Assembly: GCF_015209595.1 (NCBI RefSeq)
Contig: NZ_JADEYS010000006.1
Coordinates: 62,001 to 126,000, forward strand
Length of the DNA stretch: 64,000 nucleotides
Direction: 5' to 3'
From: Pontibacterium sinense
GTDB taxonomy: Bacteria; Pseudomonadota; Gammaproteobacteria; Pseudomonadales; Balneatricaceae
Part shown: positions 54,131 to 64,000 of the stretch, one piece after another
Position numbering within the stretch: position 1 is the stretch's first letter
How the letters are laid out: each line of letters starts with the position of its first letter
Program-made: the position numbers and the translations under genes
Notes under the pieces: model-generated
What the model was told of the DNA's origin: nothing
Database searches by the model: none
What the model saw: only the letters and a program-made list of their open reading frames with translations

Positions 54131-54958
54131 ATGGCCGTTTCCAAGAAGTGTGTTATCCCTTCCCGTCCCGAAGTTTTTCTACAATTTGCTCACCTTACCA
54201 AAGAGAAAAACCCCGATATTTATGCTATTTGTGCTGCCTTAAAGCGCGATGTTGCCCTGTTTTCAGCTGTACTTGCCGCGGTTAATAATCCCTATTTGGG
54301 TTTGGTACAGAAGATCACTTCGTTAGAGCACGCGGTGTCACTACTGGGGATCAATCGTGTGTTTAGTATTGTCCGCTTGACGGCGCTTCGGAATAGTCTG
54401 TCGGAGATCGGGCGCTTGGACCGATTTTGGGATACCAGCGAAGATGTTGCTTATATCTGCAGTGTTCTTTCACGTCGTTTTTCAAACATCAACGAAGATG
54501 ATGCGTATACGATAGGGATGTTACATGATTGCGGTATTCCGTTGATGATGGGGAACTTCGAAGACTTTAAGTCTTTTCTAAGCAATATCAAGGGAGAGAA
54601 CATTAGTCTGTTGCATGGTGCTGAGATGGAGACCTTTGGTTCGAGTCATTACAATCTGGGTTTTCAGGTGGCGAGCGAATGGAATTTTCCTAAAGGGCTA
54701 TGCTCGGCTATCTTGGAACAGCCAAACTATAGCAGCTTCCTGCGAGATACCTGTGAAGAAAAGCTACAGTCTCGTATGCTGCTCAGCATTCTCCTGCTGT
54801 CCAAAGAGGTCAGCCGAAAGTACCGTACCTATTGGCGTGTAAATCAGCCGGATACTCCTATCATCAGCGATATGGAAGCCCCACTTAATGTTTTGGCTAT
54901 TAGTGAGGCGGACTTTATCGAATTCCGCGACGAGATTCTGTTGAAGATGCAAGCTTAA
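54131..54958 (+). CDS. HDOD-domain signalling protein
   Basis: 275 residues: HDOD domain from PSRPEVFLQFAHLTKEKNPD through KITSLEHAVSLLGINRVFSI to AYTIGMLHDCGIPLM. The HD-GYP metal residues are not kept, as usual for HDOD. These proteins act in signal pathways, often with kinases and c-di-GMP systems; an HDOD protein also occurs in the Shewanella H-NOX network. It lies 118 bp upstream of the FIST gene. Confidence 0.88.
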   Translation: MAVSKKCVIPSRPEVFLQFAHLTKEKNPDIYAICAALKRDVALFSAVLAAVNNPYLGLVQKITSLEHAVSLLGINRVFSIVRLTALRNSLSEIGRLDRFWDTSEDVAYICSVLSRRFSNINEDDAYTIGMLHDCGIPLMMGNFEDFKSFLSNIKGENISLLHGAEMETFGSSHYNLGFQVASEWNFPKGLCSAILEQPNYSSFLRDTCEEKLQSRMLLSILLLSKEVSRKYRTYWRVNQPDTPIISDMEAPLNVLAISEADFIEFRDEILLKMQA

Positions 54959-55076
54959 TTGAGGCTAAAGGGTGAACCACCAGCCTTGGGATGGATGCTA
55001 TCACTATGGGCAGTGAGTTCAAGGCGGTTAAGCGTGCTGGATTCTATTTATTACCCCGCAAACGAGAAGGATTACG

Positions 55077-56204
55077 ATGCGTGTTGAACAATACAGTTTA
55101 GATGCTGATTCTTTATCTCAGCCCATAAAAAGCATTTTTGAGTCGCCTGATCTGGTATTGGTATTTGCCTCCCCTGACGTGATGCGCAGTGAGGGTTTTT
55201 ATCAGCAACTGTGTCGGATTTACTCAAGGTCTGTGCTAGTGGGATGCTCAACAGCCGGGGAAATATTGGATGAAAGCGTGTTTGAAAACACGGCGGTGGT
55301 GAATGAGATTAGTTTTGATAATGCTCGCTGTGAGGTGGTGTCTACGCCAGTTGGCGGGATAAAAAATTCGTGGGCGGCCGGAGTCTCGCTGGCCGAGAAA
55401 ATCGATCAGGCAGGACTTCGCGCCGTTTTCGTGCTGTGCCCCGGGGTCAATGTGAACGGTAGCGCCATCGTTAACGGCATGACGTCTATACTGGGCGGTG
55501 ACCTTCCGATCAGCGGTGGGCTTGCGGCGGACAATGCGAATTTTGTGAGTACGGTGTGCCTTACGCCGCATGGCCTTGAGTCGGACCACCTAAGTGCTGT
55601 GGCGCTATATGGCGATTCGCTGACGATCGAACACGGCTCCTTTGGCGGCTGGGAGGCTTTTGGTCCGCGGCGAAAAGTAACGCGCAGCGATGGCAATATT
55701 CTGTATGAGTTAGACGGTAAGCCAGCTCTTGATCTCTATAAACGTTATCTGGGTGAATACGCCCGCGACTTGCCTTCGTCTGCGCTGCTGTTTCCTCTGG
55801 AGATGTTGTCCACTGAGCAGCGGGAGGAAGGGGTTATCCGTACCATTCTTGGTATCGATGAGGCAGAGGGGAGTCTGACCTTAGCTGGTGATATTGATCC
55901 TGATGGCTATTTGCGTCTGATGCATACGTCTATAGACGGTTTGATTGATGGTGCAGGGCAAGCCGCTCTGCATATCGGTGGCGAAGAACAGAACAGGCTG
56001 GCGATACTGGTTAGTTGTGTGGGCCGAAAGCTGGTGATGGGTGACGAGGTTGCCGCAGAGGTTGAGGCAGTGAAAGGGATTCTGGGTGAGAGTACGACGA
56101 CCACTGGTTATTATTCTTATGGCGAAATCTCTCCTGGCGAAGATGTGAGCGGCTGCTTTCTGCACAACCAGACGATGACGCTTACCGTTGTGTCAGAAAA
56201 CTAA
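55077..56204 (+). CDS. FIST-domain protein, NosP-like haem/NO sensor candidate
   Basis: 375 residues with FIST_N (DLVLVFASPDVMRSEGFYQQ, SVLVGCSTAGEILDESVFEN, GGLAADNANF) and FIST_C (LDLYKRYLGEYARDLPSSAL, ending SGCFLHNQTMTL). Soluble. In Pseudomonas, Vibrio and Legionella the same two-gene arrangement (FIST protein followed by a soluble PAS hybrid kinase) is NosP-NahK, where NosP binds haem and nitric oxide. The identity as NosP rests on that arrangement plus the domains; haem binding cannot be seen directly. 21 bp before the kinase. Confidence 0.85.
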   Translation: MRVEQYSLDADSLSQPIKSIFESPDLVLVFASPDVMRSEGFYQQLCRIYSRSVLVGCSTAGEILDESVFENTAVVNEISFDNARCEVVSTPVGGIKNSWAAGVSLAEKIDQAGLRAVFVLCPGVNVNGSAIVNGMTSILGGDLPISGGLAADNANFVSTVCLTPHGLESDHLSAVALYGDSLTIEHGSFGGWEAFGPRRKVTRSDGNILYELDGKPALDLYKRYLGEYARDLPSSALLFPLEMLSTEQREEGVIRTILGIDEAEGSLTLAGDIDPDGYLRLMHTSIDGLIDGAGQAALHIGGEEQNRLAILVSCVGRKLVMGDEVAAEVEAVKGILGESTTTTGYYSYGEISPGEDVSGCFLHNQTMTLTVVSEN

Positions 56205-56225
56205 GAGAAATTTAAGGGAAAACGA

Positions 56226-59200
56226 ATGCACCGGCTACTGTCTCGCCAACTCAAACTAACCAGTCAACTGGAGAAGGTACCTCGTGGCTCTGGTGAGATA
56301 GAGCTTATCGTTGGCGAACTGCTGAGGGGGCCTGATCCGGCTGCGGCTTTTAGTGCTCTTCTGGAGAAGGTTAATCAAAGCTACAAGCAGTTTGATCGGG
56401 ATATCAAGCTGCGTACCGCTAGCTTACAACAGACTCATCAGGAGCTGGATGGCGTCAATGAGTCCTTACGAACCGAAGCTCATATACAGCAGGAACTGAT
56501 CAACTCGTTGGAGGATAACATCGAAAGCCTCCTTACTTCATCTGGTCGCCGACCAGACGCGCGCAAGCTAGCGGCAAACGAGTTGCCGGACGTTTTTGCT
56601 CAGCTGTTGCAGGAAAGTCAGTTGGCGAAGATGGAGCTTGAATACCAGAAGTATGCATTAGACGAACACGCCATTGTGAGTATCACAGATGCGCAGGGAA
56701 ATATCCTTTATGCCAATAAACAGTTTTGTGCACTGTCCGGTTATAGTGAAGAGGAATTAAAGGGGCAGAATCATCGGGTAATTAAATCTGATGAGCATGA
56801 TGCTGAGCTTTACCACAATCTCTGGCAAACCATTAGTCGAGGCGATACTTGGCACGGTGAGTTAAAAAACCGCAGTCGTTACGGCAGCGACTACTGGGTA
56901 TCCGCGACGATTACTCCGATTATCGGAGAAGATGGAAAACCCGAGCGTTATATCTCTATTCGTACTGATATCACAGCACAAAAGGTGTTGGAGCAAAAGC
57001 TCGAGCATGAACGACGCTTTCTCGATAAGTTGGCAAACACCCTTGGCGAGGGTGTATATGCACTAGACAATGACGGTACCTGCATCTTTGTGAACGATGA
57101 AGCATCGGTGCTCTTAGGGTGGCCAAAAGAGGTGCTGACCGGTAACAGGATTCACGACTTGATCCATTATCGTCGGGCTAACGGTGAGCCACTCCCTGCA
57201 TCTCGCTGCCCCATTAAACGGGTTAATGAGACGTTAGAAAATTACCACTCTGATCAGGAGTATTTTATTCGTCAGAGTGGTGAAGGGTTTCCGGTGGAGG
57301 TCACTTCAGTGCCACTGATTCATGATGAACAGGCGTTTGGTTCAGTGGCCGTGTTCAAGGATATAAGCCAACGTAGGCAGGATGAGCTGGAGCGGCAGCG
57401 AGCACTTGAGAGAGCAGAGGCTGCGACCCGCGCGAAAAGCGAGTTCTTGGCCAATATGAGTCATGAGATTCGTACACCGATGAACGCCATCATTGGGCTC
57501 AGCCATCTGGCGTTAACCACAGAGCTTGATAGACAACAGGCAGGTTACGTAGAAAAGATACAAGGTTCAGCTCAAAACCTACTGGGCATAATCAATGATA
57601 TTCTCGACTTCTCTAAGATAGAGGCGGGCAGCCTGCATATTGAAAGCGTGCGCTTTAGTCTGGATCAGCTATTGCGAGAGGTATACGACCTGAATCAGGG
57701 CCATGCTGAGGACAAGGGGTTGAGTTTCAGTATGAGCCGCAGCTTTGATATTCCAGACCAACTGATCGGGGATCCGGTTCGGGTTAGCCAGATTCTTGTC
57801 AACCTGATTAGCAATGCCGTCAAGTTTACAGAGCGAGGGGCTGTTACCGTCCGCTTGGAAGTCGTTCAGCTGGATGACCATTACCTGCGGTTGGCGATTG
57901 AGGTGCAAGATACAGGCATTGGAATTTCAGAAGAGTATCAGGATAAACTTTTTGAAGCCTTTACCCAAGCAGATACAAGCACCACACGAAAATATGGAGG
58001 GACGGGCTTAGGGTTGTCTATCTGCCGTCAATTAACGCAACTGATGGGCGGGTGTATCGGCATTAGAAGTACACCTGGGCGAGGAACAACCTTCAGCGTT
58101 GAACTTCCATTTATAGTCGCAGGTGCTGACACTGAGCTAAATAAACAGTTTGCTGGGAAGCGTCTGTTATTGCTTGGAGGGGATGCAAAATTTGAGCAAC
58201 AGCTTCAGCGGTTGGGTCTTGCTTTAAGTAGCTATTCGCTTGATCTGGAGGTTTTGAGTGATCTCCCAGACGTTTTGGCCCTTACGCCTGTTGATGCAGC
58301 CATTGTCGTGGATCCGTTGGACAATCGCTTTGGGATACTCGATTACCTTGCCAGCTTGCGTGATCGTTTACCGGAAATAGGGATGTGGCCTACCATTGTA
58401 TTCACTTCGCCCCGCAACGCGAGGGCGCTTTCTCAGGGGGTGGTGGGATTTGATATCCGCACCTGTTCTGAGCTGATCACATTATCAACACTATTCGATA
58501 CCTTGCAGGACGTTCTGAAGCCGAATCTGAAGGTGCTTCCCGAGCCCCAGCTGGTTTCCCGAGAGGCAGTTCAGGGACAGTTGCGGGGGATGACGGTCCT
58601 GTTAGCTGAAGATAATCCGATCAACACGGAAGTCGCGAAAACCATGCTCGAGAAAATGGGTGCTAGCGTACTGTGCGCGGTCAATGGGCAAGAAGCGCTG
58701 GAGTTGTTGGAAGAACATATCTTTGATGTTGTTTTGATGGACCTGCAGATGCCCGTTATGGATGGCTATACTGCCGTTGCTCACTTGCGCAGCGACAGTC
58801 GTTTTGCGCACCTTCCGGTCATTGCTCTCACCGCGCACGCGATGAGTGGTGATAGAGAGCGTAGCCTTGAAGCGGGAATGGATGATCATATCACTAAGCC
58901 GATTGATCCAGACCGTTTGTTCCAGACGTTGCTTAAATGGACGCGTGTTATTCCGGTGAACATGGAATCCGAGTCTGTCCTTGAAGTACCTGCTACATCG
59001 TTGCCGAATAAGCTTCCCGGTCTGGAGATTAAGTCTGCCCTGAGCAGGGTGTCTGGTGATCAGATGCTCTATACGAAACTGTTACAACAGTACCTTACGA
59101 ACTATTCTGATTTGCTCGCAAGCATTGAGCACCATCTTGGAGCGAAAGATTTTGATGGCTTGGGGGCATATGCTCATGGCCTTAAAGGAGTAGCAGCAAC

Positions 59201-59594
59201 ACTAGGTGCAAGCCGGTTGCAGGCGGTAGCGGCGCAATTGGAGGCTTTGAACGCATTGCCAAAGGATGGTGGCATTTCGCTGTTACTCGATGTCGAGCAG
59301 GCAAGTGCAGAAACGGCAGAGTCTATGCAGCAAGTAATTCAGCAAGTGCAGAACCAAAGCGCTGAAGAAAAGCGACCTATAGCACAAGGTCTGGATTTAT
59401 TGGCAATACTGCAAAAGCTACAGCCGCTGCTGGAAAGTGGAGACATAAATGCATTGGAGACGGCAGCAGAGCTTTTAGGATGCGGAAATCTCAGTTCGCA
59501 GCAACAAAAATTAGTTCAAGAGTTGCAGGAGGCGACACAAGGATTTAATTTTGAACACGCTCAAGTTTTACTTAATGAACTGCTAGAACTATAA
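56226..59594 (+). CDS. soluble PAS hybrid histidine kinase, NahK-like, with receiver and HPt
   Basis: 1122 residues, no membrane helices. Coiled N-terminus (1-130); PAS ([20 protein letters not shown]) with PAC; second PAS ([20 protein letters not shown]); HisKA with His413 in [16 protein letters not shown]; HATPase ([25 protein letters not shown]); a degenerate receiver (about 640-765, no phosphorylatable Asp motif); a true receiver with Asp839 in [13 protein letters not shown]; HPt with His984 in [13 protein letters not shown]; and a C-terminal tail module after the HPt. The layout makes it a self-contained phosphorelay. Presumed partner of the FIST protein. Confidence 0.93.
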   Translation: MHRLLSRQLKLTSQLEKVPRGSGEIELIVGELLRGPDPAAAFSALLEKVNQSYKQFDRDIKLRTASLQQTHQELDGVNESLRTEAHIQQELINSLEDNIESLLTSSGRRPDARKLAANELPDVFAQLLQESQLAKMELEYQKYALDEHAIVSITDAQGNILYANKQFCALSGYSEEELKGQNHRVIKSDEHDAELYHNLWQTISRGDTWHGELKNRSRYGSDYWVSATITPIIGEDGKPERYISIRTDITAQKVLEQKLEHERRFLDKLANTLGEGVYALDNDGTCIFVNDEASVLLGWPKEVLTGNRIHDLIHYRRANGEPLPASRCPIKRVNETLENYHSDQEYFIRQSGEGFPVEVTSVPLIHDEQAFGSVAVFKDISQRRQDELERQRALERAEAATRAKSEFLANMSHEIRTPMNAIIGLSHLALTTELDRQQAGYVEKIQGSAQNLLGIINDILDFSKIEAGSLHIESVRFSLDQLLREVYDLNQGHAEDKGLSFSMSRSFDIPDQLIGDPVRVSQILVNLISNAVKFTERGAVTVRLEVVQLDDHYLRLAIEVQDTGIGISEEYQDKLFEAFTQADTSTTRKYGGTGLGLSICRQLTQLMGGCIGIRSTPGRGTTFSVELPFIVAGADTELNKQFAGKRLLLLGGDAKFEQQLQRLGLALSSYSLDLEVLSDLPDVLALTPVDAAIVVDPLDNRFGILDYLASLRDRLPEIGMWPTIVFTSPRNARALSQGVVGFDIRTCSELITLSTLFDTLQDVLKPNLKVLPEPQLVSREAVQGQLRGMTVLLAEDNPINTEVAKTMLEKMGASVLCAVNGQEALELLEEHIFDVVLMDLQMPVMDGYTAVAHLRSDSRFAHLPVIALTAHAMSGDRERSLEAGMDDHITKPIDPDRLFQTLLKWTRVIPVNMESESVLEVPATSLPNKLPGLEIKSALSRVSGDQMLYTKLLQQYLTNYSDLLASIEHHLGAKDFDGLGAYAHGLKGVAATLGASRLQAVAAQLEALNALPKDGGISLLLDVEQASAETAESMQQVIQQVQNQSAEEKRPIAQGLDLLAILQKLQPLLESGDINALETAAELLGCGNLSSQQQKLVQELQEATQGFNFEHAQVLLNELLEL

Positions 59595-59626
59595 AAACTC
59601 ATTCAACTGAACATTAGGGGAACACG

Positions 59627-60175
59627 ATGCTTGGTATTGTTTTTACTGAATTCATGGAGATGGTAGAGACACAATTCTCTGAAGATCTATTGGATGATGT
59701 GCTGGACAGCTGCAACCTGGCATCGGGAGGCAGTTATACCTCAGTCGGCTATTACGACTATAAAGAGATGATTCAGTTGGTGATGGCGCTGAGCAAACAG
59801 GTGAATGTACCGGTTGATGAGCTGATTGAGGCTTTCGGTACGCATATGTTTGGCGTTTTGGGTGGAAAGTATCCAGTGATGCTGGAGGGTTATGCAACAA
59901 CTCTGGATTTTCTGGAAAGTGTTGATGGCACAGTACATAAGGAAGTTTTGAAGCTGTATCCCGATGCTGAGCTGCCACACTTTTCAACTGAACGTAAGAG
60001 TCAAGGGCACTTGGTGATGCATTATAAATCACGGCGTCCTTTCTCGAACCTTGCGCTCGGGTTAATCAAGGGCAGTGCCCAATACTTCGATGAAGTATTG
60101 GAAATTAGCTTTACCTCCAGTCAGGATGAGTCCATGTATAGAACCGATTTCGATATTCGAGTGGCTGATGAGTGA
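59627..60175 (+). CDS. H-NOX haem nitric-oxide/oxygen sensor
   Basis: 182 residues, the standard H-NOX length. Starts [17 protein letters not shown]. The proximal haem ligand is His104 in [19 protein letters not shown]. The propionate-binding YxSxR motif is Tyr133-Ser135-Arg137 in MHYKSRRPF. No distal-pocket Tyr typical of O2-binding H-NOX is obvious, favouring NO as the ligand. AGGGGAACACG precedes the ATG. It overlaps the next kinase gene by 8 bp, the classical H-NOX/kinase pairing in which NO-bound H-NOX inhibits the kinase. Confidence 0.95.
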   Translation: MLGIVFTEFMEMVETQFSEDLLDDVLDSCNLASGGSYTSVGYYDYKEMIQLVMALSKQVNVPVDELIEAFGTHMFGVLGGKYPVMLEGYATTLDFLESVDGTVHKEVLKLYPDAELPHFSTERKSQGHLVMHYKSRRPFSNLALGLIKGSAQYFDEVLEISFTSSQDESMYRTDFDIRVADE

Positions 60176-62525
60176 TGAGGTTGAGCGCCTAAAAAAACGC
60201 CTGGCACGCGAGAAAGCTGCGCGCAAAGCGGCTGAGGCGTTATTAGAAGGCAAAGCATCAGAGTTGTTTGATGCTAATACCAGTCTCCGTAAGCTGTTGA
60301 TTGATCAAGAGGCGCTTGTCCGTGAGCGCACCTTGGAACTTCAGCAAGCGCTCAGTTTTGCTGAAGAGGCCAGTGCCCATAAAAGTGCATTTCTTGCCAA
60401 TATGAGCCATGAAATTCGCACCCCGATGAATGCGATTATTGGCATGGCCTATCTGGTGCTTCAGTCAGAGCTGTCACCGTATCAGCGGGATCGACTAGAA
60501 AAACTGCACCTGTCTGCGAAAAGCCTTTTGGGGATTATTAATGATATTCTCGACTTCTCTAAGGTGGAGGCAGGTCAGCTCCTGATAGATGAACATGAGT
60601 ACAGCCTTGATGAGCTGCTTCAGCAAATATATACGGTTAACCAGTATGAAGCGGAGCGAAAGCGAATAAAGCTTAGTGTCAGTCGCGATTTCAGCATACC
60701 TGATTGTCATTTGGGCGATGCACTACGCATTCAGCAGGTATTAACCAACCTGCTTAGTAATGCGATCAAGTTTACTCACCATGGTGAAGTTAGCGTGCTC
60801 ATCTCTCCTTTGGTTGAAGCTGGAGGGAAGCGGTATCTCGAGTTCCGAGTGAAAGACACGGGGATCGGTATGGTCGCTGGCGCGGTTGATCACCTTTTCG
60901 AACCGTTTACACAAGTGGATGAAAGCATTACGCGTAAATTTGGTGGTACCGGACTGGGATTAGCGATTTCCAAGCAGCTCGTTGAGTTGATGTCCGGGAC
61001 GATCAGTGTTGAAAGTCAGCCAAATAAAGGCACGTGTTTTTGCGTCCGGTTGCCGCTAAAACCAACGTCTGAGCTTGAGAGTCCTGGTGCTTTCAGTGAT
61101 ATGTGTTTGGCGGGTATCAATTTATCCGAGCCTCTTCAGGATAAATTGCATCATCTGGGGCTGAAGGTGGAAAATCATATAGTCACAAATCCGATACAGG
61201 GATTAAAGAGCCTCCTGCATTCTTATTCCCCAGACCTTCTGTTCTTGGAGAGTCTGCCAGAACATCATGATTCCATTGAGTTTAGCCTGCTGAATTCAGA
61301 GCAGGCTAAACCTTTACGGATATTGTTACTGGATCCTGAATCTACTCTGCCGGTATCAGAGCCTGTTGGTGTTGCGATACGTAGCGTCAATACATTGGAC
61401 ACACGTTCGTCGTTATTGCAGGCAGTGGGTGAGTTGCTAAGCATTGGTAAGAACAAAAAAACGGATATCGCTTCAGCAGAACAAGATTGTTTGCTAGGAG
61501 GTGTTCGGGTTCTACTTGTGGAAGACAATCTCATCAATATGGAAATTGCCCGAGCTATGCTTGAGCATTTTGGTGCTCAGGTCGGGGAAGCAGAAAATGG
61601 CCGGGTGGCGCTGGATTATCTTGAACAGCATCGTGTTGATGTCGTGTTGATGGATGTACAGATGCCCGTGATGGATGGATATGCTGCCGCGACAGCGATT
61701 CGTGGCCAGAGCAGATTCAAAGACCTACCAGTGATAGCATTGACCGCCAACGCACTGGCGTCTGATTTAGAGCGAAGCTTTAAATGCGGGATGAACGATC
61801 ATATATCCAAGCCCATTGATCCGGATGAACTCGTGAAAACCTTGCGCAAGTGGATTCCCGCTCCTCATGTAAAGGAGGACGCTAAACAACATAGAGTGTC
61901 TCCCGGAGGGGGGCAGGAGGCTGCGTTAGTCTCACCTGTGGTGTTAGATTATGAGCAGGGACTGGATCGCTTATCTGGTAATGAAGAGCTTTACCGTTCG
62001 CTGTTACAGAGCTTTTTAGGACGAGAAGGCGATGTGGCTGAACGTCTGCAAGTGCTATACAGACAACGCGATTTTGTTGGGTTGGGTGAGTTGGTCCACA
62101 ATATAAAAGGTGTATCCGGTACGCTTGGGGCGATGGCGTTGCACCATCTTATGGAACAAATTGAAGTACAGGCAATGCAGGCGACACCTAAGCTGAAAGA
62201 GCTCGTTAGTAGATCTGCCATAACAATGGAACAACTGATCAAGCGCGTTGATGATCTGACGCGACGGGATAAAAAGGAGGAGATACCGCGCTCTGACGAG
62301 ACCGATAAAGCGGTATTGGTAGCGGGTCTGAGTGAGCTGTTAGCATTGGTTCAGTGTGGTGATAGTGCGGCTGTTGAGCAGTTTTCAGCGTTATCTGGGC
62401 AAGCGGGTGGGTATTTGGCGACAGATATGGGTTCTGTTCTTGGTCATAGCATTCAGAACTTCGAATTTGATATCGCCGCTGAACAGATAAACACTATGTT
62501 GCAGCACTTGATGCAAGGAGAATAA
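60168..62525 (+). CDS. H-NOX-associated hybrid histidine kinase (HnoK/HahK-like)
   Basis: 785 residues from ATG 60168, inside the H-NOX stop region. No membrane or PAS domain: a coiled coil ([20 protein letters not shown]...) leads directly to HisKA with His81 in [16 protein letters not shown], HATPase ([25 protein letters not shown]), a degenerate receiver (about 345-440), a receiver with Asp496 in [13 protein letters not shown], HPt with His644 in [13 protein letters not shown], and the same post-HPt tail as its neighbours. Lack of its own sensor fits control by H-NOX. Confidence 0.93.
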   Translation: MSDEVERLKKRLAREKAARKAAEALLEGKASELFDANTSLRKLLIDQEALVRERTLELQQALSFAEEASAHKSAFLANMSHEIRTPMNAIIGMAYLVLQSELSPYQRDRLEKLHLSAKSLLGIINDILDFSKVEAGQLLIDEHEYSLDELLQQIYTVNQYEAERKRIKLSVSRDFSIPDCHLGDALRIQQVLTNLLSNAIKFTHHGEVSVLISPLVEAGGKRYLEFRVKDTGIGMVAGAVDHLFEPFTQVDESITRKFGGTGLGLAISKQLVELMSGTISVESQPNKGTCFCVRLPLKPTSELESPGAFSDMCLAGINLSEPLQDKLHHLGLKVENHIVTNPIQGLKSLLHSYSPDLLFLESLPEHHDSIEFSLLNSEQAKPLRILLLDPESTLPVSEPVGVAIRSVNTLDTRSSLLQAVGELLSIGKNKKTDIASAEQDCLLGGVRVLLVEDNLINMEIARAMLEHFGAQVGEAENGRVALDYLEQHRVDVVLMDVQMPVMDGYAAATAIRGQSRFKDLPVIALTANALASDLERSFKCGMNDHISKPIDPDELVKTLRKWIPAPHVKEDAKQHRVSPGGGQEAALVSPVVLDYEQGLDRLSGNEELYRSLLQSFLGREGDVAERLQVLYRQRDFVGLGELVHNIKGVSGTLGAMALHHLMEQIEVQAMQATPKLKELVSRSAITMEQLIKRVDDLTRRDKKEEIPRSDETDKAVLVAGLSELLALVQCGDSAAVEQFSALSGQAGGYLATDMGSVLGHSIQNFEFDIAAEQINTMLQHLMQGE

Positions 62526-62702
62526 GGGGAGACCGATAGATTTCCCTAAGCTCAAAGCCCTTTCTATCAACCAGGATTAAACCTAGGATGACTTCATCCT
62601 TCCATTGGGCTGTTTTACAGCAAAGCCTGATACAGGTCCTTTGTATCGAGACTCAAGATGGCATTGCCAGCGCTTGATGTAATATTGTGTGACGCGGCAG
62701 GG

Positions 62703-64000
62703 TTATTCTAACCCGAGGTGCAACTCACTAAGCTGGCTGGCGGCCTGTTCGAACTCAAAGTTGTGCGTATATTTTCGTACATCACTGGCAAGTGATTCAT
62801 ATTGAGTGTCTTTGAGTTGATTTAACAGGCTGTCACTTTGTTCTAGTGAGGCAATATCGCCGCTGTTAAGAAGTGGAAGTAACGTATCAATAAGGCTTTG
62901 TACCTTGTCGGTCTCAATTTCATTAATGTTATCAGGTGTACTTACCGTATTGGTTTCCAGCATCTGAGAAATGGCCAAAAGTACTTCCTGTAGCGCAGCC
63001 TCAAACTCACGTACAACGTCAACGTGCTCTGTATTATCCAGCTTAAGAGCATGCTCTAAAGCTGTGGCGCAGCCCTGCACATTCTTCATGCCTAGATTGC
63101 CTGCAGCGCCTTTAATTTTATGCGCCAACGCATAGGCCGAGTCCAAATCACCTTTTTGCATCAGATCCTGTAAGACGTGCGGTGTGGAGGATTGTTCTTG
63201 AAAAAATCGCGTCAGTAGAGATCCGTAGAGTGCTTTATCATACGAAAGGCGCTTAAGAGCGGAGTCGATATCAATGCCGGGAAGCTCTGTAGGCAGAACG
63301 TAGGCGGAGAGGGCAGAGGGCCTCACTGTTTCCTCTGTCTTAGCAGAAGAGCGTTCTGGTTTAGGGTCAATCCATCGAATTAACTCAGTGTAGAGTTCTT
63401 CTGGATCAATCGGCTTTGTCAAATGGCCGTTCATATTCGCTTTCAGGCTCTTCTCGCGGTCTCCTTTCATGGCATGTGCGGTCAGCGCAATAATCGGTAG
63501 GTTACTATGCTGAGGCATTTTTCGGATCTGCTGAGTGGCTTGATAGCCGTCCATCACGGGCATCTGTATGTCCATGAGCACGAGGTCCACGGTTTGATTC
63601 TGTAGCTTGTTAACTGCTTCAGCGCCATTCTCAGCGGTCGTAACGTTAACGCCTAATCGCTCCAGCATATTACGTGCAACTTCTGTGTTTATGGCATTGT
63701 CCTCTGCCAACAACACGTGTGCGCCCAGCAAGCGGTCAATCCCTTGTCGAGAGAGGTCCTCTGTTTTGTTTTGCGTATCGCAAAGTCGTACGAGGTCCAT
63801 TATTTCAGCGAGTGCGTCAAAGATGCTCGAGGGCGTCACGAGGGAAGAAAGAGCACGCACTTGTGGGCTTTCGGATTGGTTGTTTACAGCCTTCGCGTTA
63901 TTGGTACTGGTAAGTATTAGCATTGGAATTTGCTTTTCACCTACAACGCTAGTATGAAACGTATTGATAAGGTTGAGAAGACTGTGTTGGTCCGAGGTTG
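62703..64000 (-). CDS. C-terminal part of a third hybrid histidine kinase (runs off the window)
   Basis: Open to the window end; about 431 residues visible. Begins inside a degenerate receiver (IPMLILTSTNNAKA), followed by a full receiver with the Asp in [14 protein letters not shown], the Lys in HLTKPIDPEEL, an HPt with His in LAHKIKGAAGNLG, and the shared tail LLPLLNSGDIASLE ... FEFEQAASQL. Homologous throughout to the kinases at 56226 and 60168. Faces them tail to tail across 177 bp, in which a palindrome AGGATGA-CT-TCATCCT (62585-62600) is the only structure seen. The input domains are outside the window. Confidence 0.92.
   Translation of the reverse strand, partial: TSDQHSLLNLINTFHTSVVGEKQIPMLILTSTNNAKAVNNQSESPQVRALSSLVTPSSIFDALAEIMDLVRLCDTQNKTEDLSRQGIDRLLGAHVLLAEDNAINTEVARNMLERLGVNVTTAENGAEAVNKLQNQTVDLVLMDIQMPVMDGYQATQQIRKMPQHSNLPIIALTAHAMKGDREKSLKANMNGHLTKPIDPEELYTELIRWIDPKPERSSAKTEETVRPSALSAYVLPTELPGIDIDSALKRLSYDKALYGSLLTRFFQEQSSTPHVLQDLMQKGDLDSAYALAHKIKGAAGNLGMKNVQGCATALEHALKLDNTEHVDVVREFEAALQEVLLAISQMLETNTVSTPDNINEIETDKVQSLIDTLLPLLNSGDIASLEQSDSLLNQLKDTQYESLASDVRKYTHNFEFEQAASQLSELHLGLE

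Noticed and set aside
1-64000. CRISPR arrays, insertion sequences and prophage genes
   Set aside because: No regularly spaced short repeats, transposase or phage structural genes were found on either strand.

Overview
The window looks like chromosome of a marine gammaproteobacterium of the Oceanospirillales/Pseudomonadales type. The basis is protein-level resemblance: a Pseudomonas-like FtsA/FtsZ pair, a NosP/NahK-like kinase pair, a DcaP-like porin, many c-di-GMP and two-component proteins, and roughly 50% GC. Species assignment is inference; there is no rRNA in the window.

Layout. 1-8.9 kb: the 5' part of a CHASE-GGDEF protein (leftward), a small orphan gene, a GcvA-like LysR regulator, topB, a DCC-family protein head-to-head with an AlkC-type DNA glycosylase, a PH-domain protein, an SGNH esterase, a small secreted protein and a second LysR regulator. 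9-13.8 kb: a leftward operon of a K+ channel/RCK protein, DUF350 and DUF1190 membrane/lipoproteins, a glutathionylspermidine-synthase-like ATP-grasp ligase, an exported protein, an O-methyltransferase and an acidic protein. 13.9-17.1 kb: a BKACE beta-keto-acid cleavage enzyme and class III aminotransferase, with a divergent LysR. 17.1-23.2 kb: a membrane protein, rmuC, a gamma-glutamylcyclotransferase-like gene, then ftsA-ftsZ standing apart from the rest of the division/cell-wall cluster.

23.4-37.1 kb is the accessory-looking part. It starts with tRNA-Ser(GGA), whose 3' end and terminator are duplicated in a 169-bp repeat. It ends with a degenerate third copy of that repeat, which abuts a truncated pdxH. 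Between them lie a frameshifted ACP-adenylation-acyltransferase fusion, a LuxP/LuxQ-like pair whose output is PAS-PAS-GGDEF-EAL instead of a histidine kinase, an HxlR/GST pair, an SRAP protein, an orphan flagellin, a ChaC-like gene and several gene remnants (hinT-like, M20-type hydrolase, SDR, pdxH).

37.2-45.8 kb: a Crp/Fnr regulator divergent from a broken hflK, an intact hflC, acnA and an enzyme-I-like PEP phosphotransferase, then small genes. 45.8-53.9 kb: a hybrid histidine kinase and OmpR-type regulator divergent from a periplasmic binding protein, porin and acyl-CoA ligase, which suggests inducible use of a carboxylic acid. 54.1-64 kb: an HDOD protein, a FIST (NosP-like) protein, a PAS hybrid kinase, an H-NOX haem sensor and a second hybrid kinase in one rightward run, facing the 3' end of a third, homologous hybrid kinase. 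This is most simply read as a nitric-oxide-sensing phosphorelay locus.

Most notable: an AI-2 receptor (all eight known LuxP ligand contacts retained) apparently wired straight to c-di-GMP turnover; a locus carrying both NosP-type and H-NOX-type sensors; a tRNA-Ser tail repeat resembling in design the rtT repeats of E. coli tyrT; and a local cluster of pseudogenes.
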